DNA of 64,000 bases from Elusimicrobiaceae bacterium. Its GTDB lineage: Bacteria; Elusimicrobiota; Elusimicrobia; Elusimicrobiales; Elusimicrobiaceae. Position numbers and translations under genes: made by a program. The DNA lies in the NCBI GenBank assembly GCA_017618215.1, contig JAFZUQ010000007.1, forward strand, positions 1 to 64,000, written 5' to 3'. This document shows, piece by piece, positions 17,973-28,659 of the stretch (position 1 is the stretch's first letter; every line of letters begins with the position of its first letter). Below the pieces are notes generated by a model. The model saw nothing but the letters and a program-made list of their open reading frames with translations, did no database searches and had not been told where the DNA came from.

Positions 17973-19484
17973 TTATTTGGTTTCTTCTTTTGTTTCTTGT
18001 GGTTTTAAGGTGGGGAATAAAATTATTTCCCTGATAGAATCTTGCGCGGTAAGCATCATGCAAATTCTGTCAATACCTATACCCATACCGCCCGTCGGCG
18101 GCATGCCGGATTCCATTGCGATAATATAGTCCATATCAACAATGTCGGCATCTTCGTTTTTGGAATCTTTTGCTTTTTCAGCTGCCTGGTCTTTAAGACG
18201 CTGATATTGGTCGGCAGGATCATTAATCTCTGAATAAGCATTTGCAATTTCCTGACCGCCGGCAACAAAGGCCTCAAAGCGTTCAACAATGGCAGGGTCG
18301 CCCGGTTTATTCTTTGAAAAGGGGCTGACTGCCGTCGGGTAATCCATAATAAAAACAGGGTCTGAATATTTTGAAACAATCTTTTCATCAAACACTGCAT
18401 CAAAGATTTTATTTGCGGCTTCGCTTTCGTCAAACTTAACACCGGCTTTTTTAGCTAGGGCAACAAGTTCCGGTTTTTTAAAGTGGCGGCCATCCAAAAT
18501 ATTGTGTATATCTTCTCCGAAAGTTTCTTTCCAAACTTCAGGCAAATAAATGCGTTTAAAAGGCGGCACTAAATTAACTTCATGTCCGCGATAACTAACT
18601 TTTGTTACACCGATTGCTTTTGCGGCATTACCGATAAGTTCATCAAACAAATCTGCCATCGTGTTAACATTACCGTAGGCTTGGTAAAGTTCCATCATGG
18701 TAAATTCCGGGTTATGGGTTGTGTCAATACCTTCGTTGCGGAACATTTTGCCGATTTCGTAAATTTTATCAAGCCCGCCGATAACAAGACGTTTGTGATA
18801 AAGTTCCAAAGCAATACGCATATACAAAGGAATTTTCAAAGCATTGTGATAAGTTTGGAAAGGCTTTGCAATTGCACCGCCGGCACTTGCGGTCAAGGTT
18901 GGTGTTTCAACTTCCAAATAACCTTTGCCGTCTAAAGTTTTGCGGATTGAAGAAATAATTTTTGCCCTTTTAACAAAAATTTCTTTAACGTCTTCATTTG
19001 AAATTAAATCAAGGTGGCGGTTCCTAAAGCGGATTTCCGTATCTTGTAAACCATGAAATTTTTCCGGCATAGGGCGGACTGCTTTGGAAATTAAATCGAC
19101 GCTTGTTGCTTTAATTGTCTTTTCGCCCGTCTTAGTTATAAACAAATGGCCTTTAACTAAAACGAAATCGCCGACGGCAATATGTTTTTTGAAAAATGTA
19201 TAAGGTTCATCACCGAGTGAATCTTTTTGCACGTAAATTTGCATTTTTGCAGTAACATCTTTAATATGCGCAAATGCCGCTTTACCCATAGAGCGGAGCT
19301 GCACCAAACGCCCGGCAACTGCAACTTCGGTATTTTCCGGGAGTTCTTTTGCCTCAGCACAAGTTTGTTTAGGATCAACATGCGCAGGGTATGGGTTAAA
19401 ACCGCTTTCTTTTAAGGCGGCAATTTCTTCCCTTTTATGTTTTATAATTTCATCAAGCGGGGAAAGTTTTTGATTATTTTCCAT
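17973..19484 (-). CDS. lysS: Lysyl-tRNA synthetase, class II
   Basis: 503 residues. An N-terminal OB-fold anticodon-binding domain (about 50-160, VAGRLVQLRSMGKAAFAHI) is followed by the class II catalytic core: motif 1 (RAKIISSIRKTLDGKGYLEVETP), motif 2 (YEIGKMFRNEG..THNPEFTMMELY) and motif 3 (GMGIGIDRICMMLT). Length is typical. It begins 1 base after the pfp stop and uses a GGAG-type ribosome binding site inside the pfp 3' end, so the two are co-transcribed. Confidence 0.97.
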   Translation of the reverse strand: MENNQKLSPLDEIIKHKREEIAALKESGFNPYPAHVDPKQTCAEAKELPENTEVAVAGRLVQLRSMGKAAFAHIKDVTAKMQIYVQKDSLGDEPYTFFKKHIAVGDFVLVKGHLFITKTGEKTIKATSVDLISKAVRPMPEKFHGLQDTEIRFRNRHLDLISNEDVKEIFVKRAKIISSIRKTLDGKGYLEVETPTLTASAGGAIAKPFQTYHNALKIPLYMRIALELYHKRLVIGGLDKIYEIGKMFRNEGIDTTHNPEFTMMELYQAYGNVNTMADLFDELIGNAAKAIGVTKVSYRGHEVNLVPPFKRIYLPEVWKETFGEDIHNILDGRHFKKPELVALAKKAGVKFDESEAANKIFDAVFDEKIVSKYSDPVFIMDYPTAVSPFSKNKPGDPAIVERFEAFVAGGQEIANAYSEINDPADQYQRLKDQAAEKAKDSKNEDADIVDMDYIIAMESGMPPTGGMGIGIDRICMMLTAQDSIREIILFPTLKPQETKEETK

Positions 19485-19485
19485 T

Positions 19486-21144
19486 TTATTTATGCTCCAA
19501 GAGTAAGGTTATAGTTGTCATTTCCGTAACGACAGCCGGGCCAAAATATTGAATAGGGCCGGGGAAAGTGTAGCGGTCATTTTTTGCCCAATCTTCACGG
19601 TTCTTTTGTAAGAACTTAAAAGGTTTACCGTTAAGTTCCACAAGTGCTTTGCGGATAACCGGTTTATCTTTACCTTTGCGTTTTTCGACGTTCATCATCA
19701 TTGTTAAAGGGATACCGCCGCAAACCCAAGCATCTGCTTTTTTGGTTAAGTTTCTGACGGATGATAAATATCCGCTGCAATCATTAAGAGCTAAAACTGC
19801 GGCATTATAACCTAAGGCATAAGTGTAAGTTGCGTCAAAAGTTGACGGAATACCGCAGCGCCCTTCATAACCGAAAAAGTGTGTAATGGTTGAAAATTTA
19901 CCATTGTATTTGCCGGCTTTTTTGAGTTCTTTTAATTTGGTTTTAAGCATTTCAATTAAAAGTTTTTCCGTCTCAATTAAAGAAACTTGCACATTACCGT
20001 GCGGATCGCGGTCAAGCATAAGTTGGTTTGCAATACCTTCGGGTAAAGATTCCATTAAAGTTGCTAAATTTTTAGGGAGTTTTGAAATAACAAAGGCTTT
20101 CTTTTCTTTAAGCGTGTTAAGTTTTGAAAGGGCTGCTTCATTATCTGCAAGTAAATCGTTTAAGGCGGAAATTAAGGCCTTCATTTCCGGAATAAATTCA
20201 ATTAAACCTTCCGGAACCAAAACAACACCGAAGTTTTTGCCTGCTTTTGAGCGGTCAACAATAACTTTAGCGATATCATTAACGATTTGCCCTAAAGTTT
20301 TCTTTTTAGCTAAAACTTCTTCACCGACTAAAGTGATATTCGGGTGAGTTTTTAAAGCAACTTCCAAAGTGATATGGGAAGCACTGCGTCCCATTAAACG
20401 TACAAAGTGCCAATATTTGCGAGCGGAGTTTACATCGCGGCAAATATTGCCGACGAGTTCCGCATAAATTTTAGTTGCCGTATCAAAACCGAAAGAGGTT
20501 TCAATTTGCGCGTTTTTCAAATCGCCGTCAATAGTTTTAGGTACGCCGATAACATTAACTTTAACTCCGCTTTGTTTGAAATATTCGGCAAGTACTGCGG
20601 CATTGGTATTTGAATCATCACCGCCGATAATTACAAGCGCATTAAATTTATTCTTCAAAATATTTTCCTTTGCGGTTTTAAGTTGCTCCGGTGTCTCGAT
20701 TTTTGTACGGCCGGATTGGATTAAATCAAAACCGCCTGTGTTTCTGTAATCGGCCATAAGTTTGGGGGTAATTTCAATAAGTTTATTTTCAAGTATACCG
20801 CTTGGGCCACCTAAGAAACCATATAATTTATTTTTGGTATTTGCTTTTTTAAGGCCGTCTAAAATACCGGCAATAACATTGTGTCCGCCGGGTGCTTGGC
20901 CACCTGATAAAACAACTGCCATTTTGATAACTTTTTTGCCTACTTCGGCATTTTTGCCTTTAGTAAAAGTGATTTCCGGCATACCGTAAGTGTTAGGAAA
21001 CATAGCTTTAATTTTTGCTTGGTCTGCAACGCTTCTTGTCGGTTTACCGATTTTGGTTTTTATTGCCGCTGCACCGTTTTTGAGAACGGATGGCAAGGTC
21101 GGTTTAAATTTGATTCTTTCCGCTTGAAGGGGTGAATGATTCAT
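19486..21144 (-). CDS. pfp: PPi-dependent phosphofructokinase, long plant-type form
   Basis: 552 residues. It reversibly phosphorylates fructose-6-phosphate with pyrophosphate. GGQAPGGHNVIAG near residues 81-93, GGDDSN (174-179; the second Asp is the PPi-specificity residue that blocks ATP) and VPKTIDGDLK (201-210, with the Lys typical of PPi enzymes) identify it. Length matches the long clade found in plants, spirochaetes and chlamydiae. A second, shorter PFK is encoded at 31166. First gene of pfp-lysS, with its own promoter and an AGGAG ribosome binding site. Confidence 0.95.
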   Translation of the reverse strand: MNHSPLQAERIKFKPTLPSVLKNGAAAIKTKIGKPTRSVADQAKIKAMFPNTYGMPEITFTKGKNAEVGKKVIKMAVVLSGGQAPGGHNVIAGILDGLKKANTKNKLYGFLGGPSGILENKLIEITPKLMADYRNTGGFDLIQSGRTKIETPEQLKTAKENILKNKFNALVIIGGDDSNTNAAVLAEYFKQSGVKVNVIGVPKTIDGDLKNAQIETSFGFDTATKIYAELVGNICRDVNSARKYWHFVRLMGRSASHITLEVALKTHPNITLVGEEVLAKKKTLGQIVNDIAKVIVDRSKAGKNFGVVLVPEGLIEFIPEMKALISALNDLLADNEAALSKLNTLKEKKAFVISKLPKNLATLMESLPEGIANQLMLDRDPHGNVQVSLIETEKLLIEMLKTKLKELKKAGKYNGKFSTITHFFGYEGRCGIPSTFDATYTYALGYNAAVLALNDCSGYLSSVRNLTKKADAWVCGGIPLTMMMNVEKRKGKDKPVIRKALVELNGKPFKFLQKNREDWAKNDRYTFPGPIQYFGPAVVTEMTTITLLLEHK

Positions 21145-21177
21145 AATACAATTTCTCCTATACTGACGTATATTTAT

Positions 21178-21207
21178 ATTATATAAAATTAGGAGGATGT
21201 CTGTTAA
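21178..21207 (-). promoter_or_regulatory. pfp promoter
   Basis: Minus strand TTAACA (21202-21207), 18-base spacer, TATAAT (21178-21183), between the recA terminator and the pfp Shine-Dalgarno. Confidence 0.6.
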
Positions 21208-21212
21208 ATGAT

Positions 21213-21238
21213 AAAACCCCGTTTTTACACGGGGTTTT
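21213..21238 (-). terminator. recA terminator
   Basis: Perfect 9-bp stem AAAACCCCG/CGGGGTTTT (21213-21221 with 21230-21238), 8-base loop, followed by a T-containing tail on the minus strand. It lies 26 bases past the recA stop. Confidence 0.85.
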
Positions 21239-21263
21239 ACTTTAAATAAAAATCAAAAACAAA

Positions 21264-22304
21264 TTATTTCTTTTTACCGGTCGGAACAGGGGTGCCTGTG
21301 CCGAGGTAAATTTCTTTTAATTTATCTTCAATTTGCTGGGCGACTTCCGGATTGTCTTTCAAATATTGGCGGGCATTTTCTGCACCTTGGCCTAACTTTT
21401 CACCGTTATAAATAAACCAAGTGCCGCTCTTTTCAACAACTTTACTATCAACACCCATTGAAATTAAGCAAGATTCTCGGGAAATACCTTCGCCGTGAAG
21501 CATGGTAAATTCTGCTTGCCTGTACGGTGGCGCGACTTTGTTTTTAACAACTTTTGCGCGCACACGTGTGCCGATAACTTGTTCGCCTTGCTTAATGTTT
21601 TCAATTTTCCTTACATCAATTCTGACTGAAGAATAAAATTTTAAAGCAAGACCGCCGGGGGTAGTTTCAGGGTTACCGAACATAATACCGATCTTTTGGC
21701 GGAGTTGGTTAATAAAAATAATGCTTGTTTTTGTTTTGTTTAAAAGGCTTGTTAATTTGCGAAGTGCTTGGGACATTAAACGCGCTTGTAAACCGACATG
21801 TGCATCTCCCATTTCTCCTTCTATTTCCGCTTGCGGAACAAGAGCAGCGACGGAGTCAACAATAATCAAATCCACTGCACCGGAAGAAACTAATTTTTCG
21901 GCAATTTCTAAGGCTTGTTCGCCACTGTCCGGCTGGGAAATTAAAAGTTCGTCTGTATTAACACCGATTTTGCTTGCGTAAACAGGGTCCAAAGCGTGTT
22001 CCGCATCAATAAAGGCAACTATACCACCGTTCTTTTGTGCTTGTGCGGCAATATGTAAACTCAAAGTTGTTTTACCACCGGCTTCAGGACCGTAAATTTC
22101 AATAACGCGGCCGCGCGGAATACCACCGATACCGAGTGCCAAATCTAATGAAAGCGCACCTGTTGGGATACACTCCACTTTTTTAACAACATTATCACCA
22201 AGTTTTGAAATGGCGGTTTTACCAAAGGACTTTTCAATCTGGCTGATTGCAAGTTCCAATGCTTTTGCTTTATCTAAAGCGGCCTGTTTTTCTTTTTCTG
22301 CCAT
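21264..22304 (-). CDS. recA: Recombinase RecA
   Basis: 346 residues. RecA forms filaments on single-stranded DNA, drives strand exchange and triggers SOS cleavage. The core is standard: Walker A region [11 protein letters not shown] (72-79), the [10 protein letters not shown] and [11 protein letters not shown] segments, Walker [13 protein letters not shown] and the [10 protein letters not shown](I)[11 protein letters not shown] loop region. The P-loop reads GPEAGGKT rather than the common GPESSGKT, which should still bind ATP. It follows clpC by 8 bases with a GGAGA ribosome binding site and is the last gene of a long minus-strand unit. Confidence 0.98.
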   Translation of the reverse strand: MAEKEKQAALDKAKALELAISQIEKSFGKTAISKLGDNVVKKVECIPTGALSLDLALGIGGIPRGRVIEIYGPEAGGKTTLSLHIAAQAQKNGGIVAFIDAEHALDPVYASKIGVNTDELLISQPDSGEQALEIAEKLVSSGAVDLIIVDSVAALVPQAEIEGEMGDAHVGLQARLMSQALRKLTSLLNKTKTSIIFINQLRQKIGIMFGNPETTPGGLALKFYSSVRIDVRKIENIKQGEQVIGTRVRAKVVKNKVAPPYRQAEFTMLHGEGISRESCLISMGVDSKVVEKSGTWFIYNGEKLGQGAENARQYLKDNPEVAQQIEDKLKEIYLGTGTPVPTGKKK

Positions 22305-22312
22305 ATAATCTC

Positions 22313-24814
22313 CTATTTCTTATGGGGCTTTTGGGCCTTAAAGGTTAATTTTTGTTTTGTTTCATCAAAGTCAACTGAAATTGTTGTGCCTTGAGGATAT
22401 TGGCCAACTAAAATAAATTCGGCTAACGGGTCCTCAAGTTCACGCTGTAAAGTGCGGAGCAAGGGACGCGCGCCGTATTTCGGTTCATATCCGTTTTTGG
22501 CTAAAAATGTTTTTGCTTCTTTAGTATACTTTATTTTCAAATCTTGCGCTACAAGTTTTTTAGAAATATTTTCAAGATTTAAATCTAAAATACTTAAAAC
22601 ATTTTCTTCTGTTAAAGAGTGGAAAACTATAATTTCATCAAGCCTGTTAATAAATTCCGGGTTGAAGGTTTTGCGCACTTGTTCCATGACATTGGTTTTC
22701 ATGTCAGTATATTCAGCTTGCTCGTTTTGTTCGGCGGAAAAACCGAGATGAGAGCCTTTATTTGTAATTTCCCTTGCGCCAATATTTGAGGTCATAATAA
22801 TAATTGTATTTTTGAAATTTACTTTATGGCCCAAATTATCAGTTAATTGGCCTTCATCTAAAACCTGGAGCAAAATATTATAAATATCCGGGTGTGCTTT
22901 TTCAAATTCGTCCAAAACAACAACGCTGTAAGGGCGGCGGCGCACAGCCTCTGTTAACTGACCGCCTTCTTCATACCCAACATAACCCGGGGGAGCACCA
23001 ATAAGGCGAGAAACAGTAAACTTTTCCATATACTCAGACATATCAAGGCGGATCATAGCCTCTTCATCCCCGAATAAAAACGTTGCAAGTGTTTTTGCAA
23101 GTTCGGTTTTACCTACACCGGTTGGCCCTAAAAATAAGAAACCACCGATTGGCCTGTTTGGATTTGAAAGACCTGTTCTTGAACGCCTTAAGGCCTTGGC
23201 AATAACTTTTACTGCTTCCTCTTGACCGATAATGCGTTTGTGTAAATATTCTTCAGCTTTCAAAATCTTTTCCGTTTCGCTTTGCGTTAAACGCGTGACA
23301 GGAATGCCCGTCCATTTTGAAGCAACAAGTGCGATGTCTTCTTCGGTAACTTTGATATTTTTTTTGCCTTGTTTATTTTGCCATGCGGTTTTTAAAGCAT
23401 CTAATTCTTCTTTTAATTTATGCTCTTTTTCCTTTAACGCAGAGGCTTCTGTATACTTTTCTTTTTTAAGCAATTCTTCTTTTTCTTCAATTAATGTTTT
23501 TAATTTTTGTTCTTTATCCTTAATCTCCGGCGGAAGGAGTGAGTTCTTTAAACGTGCGCGGGAACCTGCCTCATCAAGCAAGTCAATAGCTTTGTCAGGC
23601 ATAGCGCGGTCCGTAATATAGCGGTCTGCAATACGTGCAGCTGCTTCAACTGCTTCGTCGGTAAATTGTACTTTATGGTGTTCTTCATAATTTTTGCGGA
23701 TACCTTTTAAAATTTCTATTGTTTGTGCAATTGTGCTTTGTTCCGTAGTAATCGGTTGAAAGCGACGCTCCAAAGCAGGATCCGTCTCTACATATTTGCG
23801 GTACTCGTCAAAAGTTGTTGCCCCAATACATTGAATTTCCCCACGTGCTAAGGCCGGTTTCAACATATTAGATGCATCTGTTGAACCCTCTGCTGCACCT
23901 GCACCGACAATTAAGTGAAATTCATCAATAAATAAAATTATATCCCTTGCTTGTTCAAGTTCTTTAATAATATCTTTAACTCTTTGTTCAAATTCACCAC
24001 GGTATTTTGTGCCGGCCACCAAAGAACCGATATCTAAACTTACGAGGCGTTTATTATGCAAAACATCTGCAATATCCCCAGAAGCCATTTTTTGCGCAAG
24101 GCCTTCAACTATCGCGGTTTTACCAACACCGGCTTCACCAATTAAAATAGGGTTGTTTTTAGTGCGGCGCGCAAGTATTTGGGTTATTCTTTCAATTTCA
24201 TCTTCGCGGCCAATAACAGGGTCAAGTTTACCTTCTTTGGCAAGCAGAGTTAAATCCCTTGAGTGCTCATCTAAAACAGGTGTTTTTGATTTTGGTTTTG
24301 TAGCAACTTCTGCAGCCATAACCACTACTCCTTGTTGCGGAAAAACTCCTCCGCCAAGAGCTTGCTCTTCTTGTATTTTTTTTGTTATTTGCCTAAGCGC
24401 TAAAGTCCTTATAAGATCTTGCGGAATTTTTAAATTTTCTAAAATTTTTGCGGCAAGACCTTCTTGTTCCAATGTTAAGGAAAGAAGCAAATGTTCTGTT
24501 TCAACTGTCTGGCTGGAAGTTTGCAAAGCTTCTTCAAAAGAACGCTCTAAAATATTTTTTGCACGTGGCGTAAAAGGTATAGGCCCGGAAGTTAACAAAT
24601 TATCACCAAGGCCGACAAGCTTTTCTATTTCTCTTTTAATTTTTGTTGGTGTAATATTTGCTTCTTTTAAAATTTGGGAACACATTTCCCCTTTACAAGA
24701 GGCCATTGCCAGAAGTAAATGTTCCGTACCAACATAATCATGGTGAAAATTTCTTGCCTCTTCCTGTGCTTCTAAAACTACTTTTTGTGAACCTGCGCTG
24801 AATCTTAATGCCAT
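22313..24814 (-). CDS. clpC: ATP-dependent Clp protease ATP-binding subunit ClpC
   Basis: 833 residues. AAA+ unfoldase that feeds substrates to ClpP. Order: two Clp-N repeats (1-150), first AAA+ domain with GEAGVGKT (about 225), a middle region containing a UVR-like coiled coil ([23 protein letters not shown], about 420-470), then the second AAA+ domain with GPTGVGKT (about 565) and the D2-small domain. The short middle domain and UVR motif indicate ClpC rather than ClpB. Usual adaptor genes (mcsA, mcsB, ctsR) are absent nearby. A possible promoter overlaps the dedA stop. Confidence 0.95.
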   Translation of the reverse strand: MALRFSAGSQKVVLEAQEEARNFHHDYVGTEHLLLAMASCKGEMCSQILKEANITPTKIKREIEKLVGLGDNLLTSGPIPFTPRAKNILERSFEEALQTSSQTVETEHLLLSLTLEQEGLAAKILENLKIPQDLIRTLALRQITKKIQEEQALGGGVFPQQGVVVMAAEVATKPKSKTPVLDEHSRDLTLLAKEGKLDPVIGREDEIERITQILARRTKNNPILIGEAGVGKTAIVEGLAQKMASGDIADVLHNKRLVSLDIGSLVAGTKYRGEFEQRVKDIIKELEQARDIILFIDEFHLIVGAGAAEGSTDASNMLKPALARGEIQCIGATTFDEYRKYVETDPALERRFQPITTEQSTIAQTIEILKGIRKNYEEHHKVQFTDEAVEAAARIADRYITDRAMPDKAIDLLDEAGSRARLKNSLLPPEIKDKEQKLKTLIEEKEELLKKEKYTEASALKEKEHKLKEELDALKTAWQNKQGKKNIKVTEEDIALVASKWTGIPVTRLTQSETEKILKAEEYLHKRIIGQEEAVKVIAKALRRSRTGLSNPNRPIGGFLFLGPTGVGKTELAKTLATFLFGDEEAMIRLDMSEYMEKFTVSRLIGAPPGYVGYEEGGQLTEAVRRRPYSVVVLDEFEKAHPDIYNILLQVLDEGQLTDNLGHKVNFKNTIIIMTSNIGAREITNKGSHLGFSAEQNEQAEYTDMKTNVMEQVRKTFNPEFINRLDEIIVFHSLTEENVLSILDLNLENISKKLVAQDLKIKYTKEAKTFLAKNGYEPKYGARPLLRTLQRELEDPLAEFILVGQYPQGTTISVDFDETKQKLTFKAQKPHKK

Positions 24815-24833
24815 AATTTAACCTCTTAAAAGA

Positions 24834-24839
24834 ATTATA
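24834..24839 (-). promoter_or_regulatory. Possible internal promoter for clpC-recA
   Basis: Minus strand TATAAT just after the dedA stop, 19 bases before the clpC ATG, which also has an AAGAGG Shine-Dalgarno. It could let clpC-recA be expressed apart from the tmk unit. No LexA-like operator was recognised. Confidence 0.4.
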
Positions 24840-25490
24840 CTACTTTTTGCTTTCGCGTTTTGATTTTATAAATTCATAAACTGCCGGCAAGACGGAAATA
24901 ATTATTATTGCCACTATTATATAGTGGAAATGTTTTTTAACAATTTCCGTAGAACCGAAATAATAACCGCCTAAACAAAATGTACAAACCCATAAAACCG
25001 CACCGGTAATATTATACAAAGCGAAATGAAAATAAGACATTCTACCTATACCTGCAACAAAAGGAGCAAAGGTACGAATTATTGGGATAAACCTTGCTAA
25101 AATAATTGTTTTACCGCCGTACTTTTCATAAAATTCATGTGCGGCAAGCAAATGTTTTTTATTTAAAAGTTTGCCCGTATCTTGCGTAAAGACTTTGGGG
25201 CCGATAAATTTTCCGATACTGTAATTTGCAGCGTCCCCCAAAACAGCAGCTAAAACCAATAACACAAGTATAAAATGAATATCTATCACACTGCCTTCCA
25301 CACTTGCCAAAGCACCGACGGCAAAAATTAAGCTGTCCCCCGGCAAAAAGGGTGTAACAACAAGGCCCGTTTCACAAAAAATAACTGCAAATAAAACGAT
25401 ATAAAGCCAAGGGCCGAGCGTGGCTGCCAAGATATTTAAATGCACATCAAGATGTAAAAAAATATCGACTATTTGTGTAATAAATTCCAC
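24840..25490 (-). CDS. DedA-family inner-membrane protein
   Basis: 216 residues with several transmembrane helices. The family core is present: (F)CETGLVVTPFLPGDSLIF, GDAANYSIGKFIGPKV, YGGKTIILARFIPIIRTFAPFVAGIGRM. DedA/SNARE-associated proteins act in lipid (undecaprenyl phosphate or phospholipid) translocation and membrane homeostasis. The start shares a base with the metG stop, so it is translationally coupled. Confidence 0.93.
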   Translation of the reverse strand: MEFITQIVDIFLHLDVHLNILAATLGPWLYIVLFAVIFCETGLVVTPFLPGDSLIFAVGALASVEGSVIDIHFILVLLVLAAVLGDAANYSIGKFIGPKVFTQDTGKLLNKKHLLAAHEFYEKYGGKTIILARFIPIIRTFAPFVAGIGRMSYFHFALYNITGAVLWVCTFCLGGYYFGSTEIVKKHFHYIIVAIIIISVLPAVYEFIKSKRESKK

Positions 25491-26974
25491 TATTTTTTAA
25501 CCTCTTCAATACGTGGGAAAAGCGGTGCATATTTTTGAATTTCACCAGCCGCTAAACGTTTGCTGATTTCTGCGGAAGTGTTCGGCATAAATGGTGCAAT
25601 CCAAGCAGCAACATAACGCAAAGCAAAAATAAGTTCAAGCAAAATATTTTTTGCTTTTTCCAAATCTGTTTTAGCAAGCGCCCAAGGTTTTGTTTCATCG
25701 ATATAGCGGTTCATTTTACCGATTAAACCCCAAGCTAAATCAAGCGCTTTATCAAAAGCAAGTTCTTCCATTTGCTTATCATATTCGGCATTAATTCTTT
25801 GCGCTTCTTTTAGTAAGGTGCTTTCGCTTTCAAAAGTTTCCGGAATTGTACCGATATTTTTTGCCGCCATATTTAAAACGCGGGAAAGCAAATTGCCAAG
25901 GTCATTTGCTAAATCGGAATTAAAACGTTTTTTAAATTGTTCAATACTGAAATCACCATCGCCGCCGAAAGGAACTTCGCGGAAGATAAAATATCTTAAA
26001 GGCTCAACGCCGTATTTGGCGGTAATATCGCGCGGATCAATAAAGTTACCAAGGGATTTTGACATCTTTTCCCCCTCAACAGTCCACCAACCGTGTGCAA
26101 AAACTTTTTTAGGTAAAGGCAAACCAAGTGCCATTAAAACAGCAGGCCAAATAACCGCGTGGAAGCGGAAAATTTCTTTACCGATTAAGTGAATATCAGC
26201 CGGCCAATAATTATCCATATCATGCGGATAATTTTCATAACCCGGTATACCGAGTTTTTTACCGTAACCGATAGCGGAAATATAGTTTATCAAAGCATCA
26301 AACCAAACATAAATTGTGTGGTTTGGCGCACTTGGAACTGTTACGCCCCATTTAACTTTTGTGCGGGAAACTGATAAATCTTTAAGCCCGCCTTTGACGA
26401 AATTTACAATTTCAGCTGCCCTAAATTTGGGGCTTAAAAAGTCCGGGTTATCTTGATAGAATTTAAGCAATTTATCTTGATAAGCGGAGAGTTTAAAAAA
26501 GTAAGTTTCTTCGGAAATTACTTGAGGTTCTTTTTTATGTATCGGGCATTTACCGTCAACAAGTTCGCTTTCATCAAGGTATGCTTCACAAGACATACAA
26601 TATTTACCTGTATAAGAACCTTTGTAAATATCGCCGGTTTTTAAAAGCTTTTCAAAAATTGCTTGAACAACTGCCTCATGGCGCGGTTCGGTGGTACGGA
26701 TAATGTCGTCGTATTTAATATCTAAATCTGTCCACATTTCTTTAAATTTTGCAAACATATTATCTGTCCATTGTTGCGGTGTAACACCTGCATTTGTGGC
26801 GGACTTTTCAATATTTGCACCGTGTTCATCAGTACCGGTTAAAAAGTAAGATTCTTCACCTTTTTGTTTTTTGTAGCGGTTAATAATATCGGCAGCCAAA
26901 GTTGTGTAAGCGTGGCCGATATGCGGAACTGAATTTAAATAATAAATCGGGGTTGTAACATAAAACTTTTTCAT
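25490..26974 (-). CDS. metG: Methionyl-tRNA synthetase
   Basis: 494 residues. Class I synthetase with the HIGH-type signature (PHIGHAYTTLAAD), one zinc knuckle (CMSCEAYLDESELVDGKCPIHK) and the KMSKS loop (GEKMSKSLGNFID), followed by the helical anticodon-binding domain. The C-terminal EMAP-like tRNA-binding/dimerisation domain of E. coli MetG is absent, so the enzyme is probably a monomer. It overlaps holB by 4 bases and has a CAGGAG ribosome binding site. Confidence 0.96.
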   Translation of the reverse strand: MKKFYVTTPIYYLNSVPHIGHAYTTLAADIINRYKKQKGEESYFLTGTDEHGANIEKSATNAGVTPQQWTDNMFAKFKEMWTDLDIKYDDIIRTTEPRHEAVVQAIFEKLLKTGDIYKGSYTGKYCMSCEAYLDESELVDGKCPIHKKEPQVISEETYFFKLSAYQDKLLKFYQDNPDFLSPKFRAAEIVNFVKGGLKDLSVSRTKVKWGVTVPSAPNHTIYVWFDALINYISAIGYGKKLGIPGYENYPHDMDNYWPADIHLIGKEIFRFHAVIWPAVLMALGLPLPKKVFAHGWWTVEGEKMSKSLGNFIDPRDITAKYGVEPLRYFIFREVPFGGDGDFSIEQFKKRFNSDLANDLGNLLSRVLNMAAKNIGTIPETFESESTLLKEAQRINAEYDKQMEELAFDKALDLAWGLIGKMNRYIDETKPWALAKTDLEKAKNILLELIFALRYVAAWIAPFMPNTSAEISKRLAAGEIQKYAPLFPRIEEVKK

Positions 26975-27933
26975 AAAATCTCCTGGATATTAATGTTTGA
27001 AATTTGTGCTTTAACAAGCGCAGTCTCCGCAACCATTTGCGGGGCGACATTTTGTTTAAGCGCTTTTTTGTAAAAAACAAAATCTTGTATAAGTTTAGCT
27101 AATTTATTTTTAGTTTTTTCGTCGGCTGCTTCAAGCCAATTTTGATGTATTTTTTGTGAAAGCATATCCAAAATTATATTTACTTTCGGGCGTGCTTGCG
27201 CTAAAGTTCTGGGTAAATTAAAAGCTACTTGCGTCGCGAAACTTGCGTCGCGTGAAAGCGGTGAAAAATCTTCAAGCAAGCTTGCAATTAAAAGAGCGTT
27301 TTCCGTAGAGCCTTCTGCGAACTGTGCTGCTTTTTGTGCCAAGTCACTTTCAATATAATTATCTTGCAAAATCTCCGTAATAATTTGTGTGCTAAGAGGT
27401 GCAAAAGATATGCTTTGGCAACGGGATTTAATTGTTGAAAGCATAGTTTCGCGCTTTGAAGAAATTAAAATCCAAACAGTATTTCGCGGTGGCTCCTCAA
27501 TAAATTTAAGTAAAGCATTTGCGGCGGCAGGTACTAACTTTTCCGCCTTATCAATTATAAAGACTTTCCATTTTGCCGCAACTGCTTTTTGTTGTGAGGC
27601 AGTTGTTAAAGAACGAACAGTTTCAATTTTGACATTTTGTTGGTCGTCAACTTCCTCTTTTAAAAGGGCGGCTTGGTAAGCATAGTCCGCAAAAATAATA
27701 TCGGGGTGCGTGTGCATTTCAATTTGTTTGCAACTTTGGCACATTTGGCAAGGCTCGAAATTATCTTCCAATTTTTGGCAGTTTAAAGCTTGTGCAAAAG
27801 CCATAGCAACTTTTGCTTTACCGACACCGGCAGGGCCATAAAAAATCATAGCAGGCGGAACTTTACCTGTTTTGATAAAATTTTTTAAGTTATTTATAGC
27901 AAAATCTTGCCCTTTTATTTGCGCGAAGTTCAT
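26971..27933 (-). CDS. holB: DNA polymerase III delta-prime subunit
   Basis: 320 residues. Clamp-loader AAA+ subunit. The Walker A-like GPAGVGKAKVA, the four-cysteine zinc motif (C-x8-C-x2-C-x2-C in NCQKLEDNFEPCQMCQSC) and NALLKFIEEPPRNTVWILIS (family consensus NALLKxLEEPP) identify the DnaX/HolB type; position after tmk is the usual bacterial arrangement. The start overlaps the tmk stop by 4 bases. Confidence 0.92.
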   Translation of the reverse strand: MNFAQIKGQDFAINNLKNFIKTGKVPPAMIFYGPAGVGKAKVAMAFAQALNCQKLEDNFEPCQMCQSCKQIEMHTHPDIIFADYAYQAALLKEEVDDQQNVKIETVRSLTTASQQKAVAAKWKVFIIDKAEKLVPAAANALLKFIEEPPRNTVWILISSKRETMLSTIKSRCQSISFAPLSTQIITEILQDNYIESDLAQKAAQFAEGSTENALLIASLLEDFSPLSRDASFATQVAFNLPRTLAQARPKVNIILDMLSQKIHQNWLEAADEKTKNKLAKLIQDFVFYKKALKQNVAPQMVAETALVKAQISNINIQEIL

Positions 27934-28571
27934 ATAATGTTATGCTTTTTTATTTCCTTTAAAACTGTTTCCTGTACGGCTTTAATATCATTGTCCGCGT
28001 CGATTATGACTGTATTTTCTTGCTTGGCGGCAATCTCCCTATAACCTTGACGCATTTTATGGCGGAAGGCTTCGTCTTCACGCTCTAAACGGTCGGAAAA
28101 TAAATATTCGCCGCGTTCTTTAAAATGTTTATCGGACATTAAAAAAACTAAAGTTAAATCAGGCGTTAAACCTTGTGTTGCGATATTGTTTAAACGGTCA
28201 ATAATCTCCATATCTATCCCGCGAGCATAGCCTTGATAAGCGCAAGTGGACATTGTGTAGCGTTCACAAATAACGATTTTGCCTTCTTTTAAGGCAGGTA
28301 AAACTTTTTGCTCGGTATGTTGTGCGCGGGAGGCTTCATACAAAAGAAGTTCCGTCATCGGGGCAACCACATTATCGGGGTTAAGCAAAATTTCGCGAAT
28401 ATCTTCCGCTACTTTATTGCCGCCGGGTTCACGTGTAATAACAACTTCTTTACCGAGTTCCGCAAAATACTTTTCAAGCATATTTGCTTGCGTACTTTTA
28501 CCGCATCTGTCCGGGCCTTCAAAAACTATAAATTTTCCTGTATAAGAAGGTTTTGTATATGCTTGGGGCAT
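27930..28571 (-). CDS. tmk: Thymidylate kinase
   Basis: 213 residues from the ATG at 28571, chosen because a CAGGAG ribosome binding site lies just upstream; earlier in-frame starts (28589, 28601) overlap the promoter. It phosphorylates dTMP to dTDP. P-loop FEGPDRCGKSTQ, the DR-x motif TREPGGN, ERYTMSTCAYQGYARG and the LID region are typical. First gene of tmk-holB-metG-dedA-clpC-recA. Confidence 0.95.
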   Translation of the reverse strand: MPQAYTKPSYTGKFIVFEGPDRCGKSTQANMLEKYFAELGKEVVITREPGGNKVAEDIREILLNPDNVVAPMTELLLYEASRAQHTEQKVLPALKEGKIVICERYTMSTCAYQGYARGIDMEIIDRLNNIATQGLTPDLTLVFLMSDKHFKERGEYLFSDRLEREDEAFRHKMRQGYREIAAKQENTVIIDADNDIKAVQETVLKEIKKHNII

Positions 28572-28591
28572 AATAACTCCTGTATACATAA

Positions 28592-28600
28592 ATTTTAGCA
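28592..28600 (-). promoter_or_regulatory. tmk promoter, extended -10
   Basis: Minus strand TGC-TAAAAT, giving a short leader of about 14 bases that contains the Shine-Dalgarno of tmk. Confidence 0.6.
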
Positions 28601-28644
28601 ATTTTTAACTTATCTTTGTTTATTTATTTTACGATTAAATTTTT

Positions 28645-28653
28645 TGTTATAAT
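28645..28653 (+). promoter_or_regulatory. Promoter of the pilin gene leader, extended -10
   Basis: TGT-TATAAT at 28645-28653 (a second TATAAT overlaps at 28653-28658). Expected start at about 28660-28665, leaving a leader of about 240 bases before the pilin ATG at 28905. Confidence 0.65.
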
Positions 28654-28659
28654 ATAATG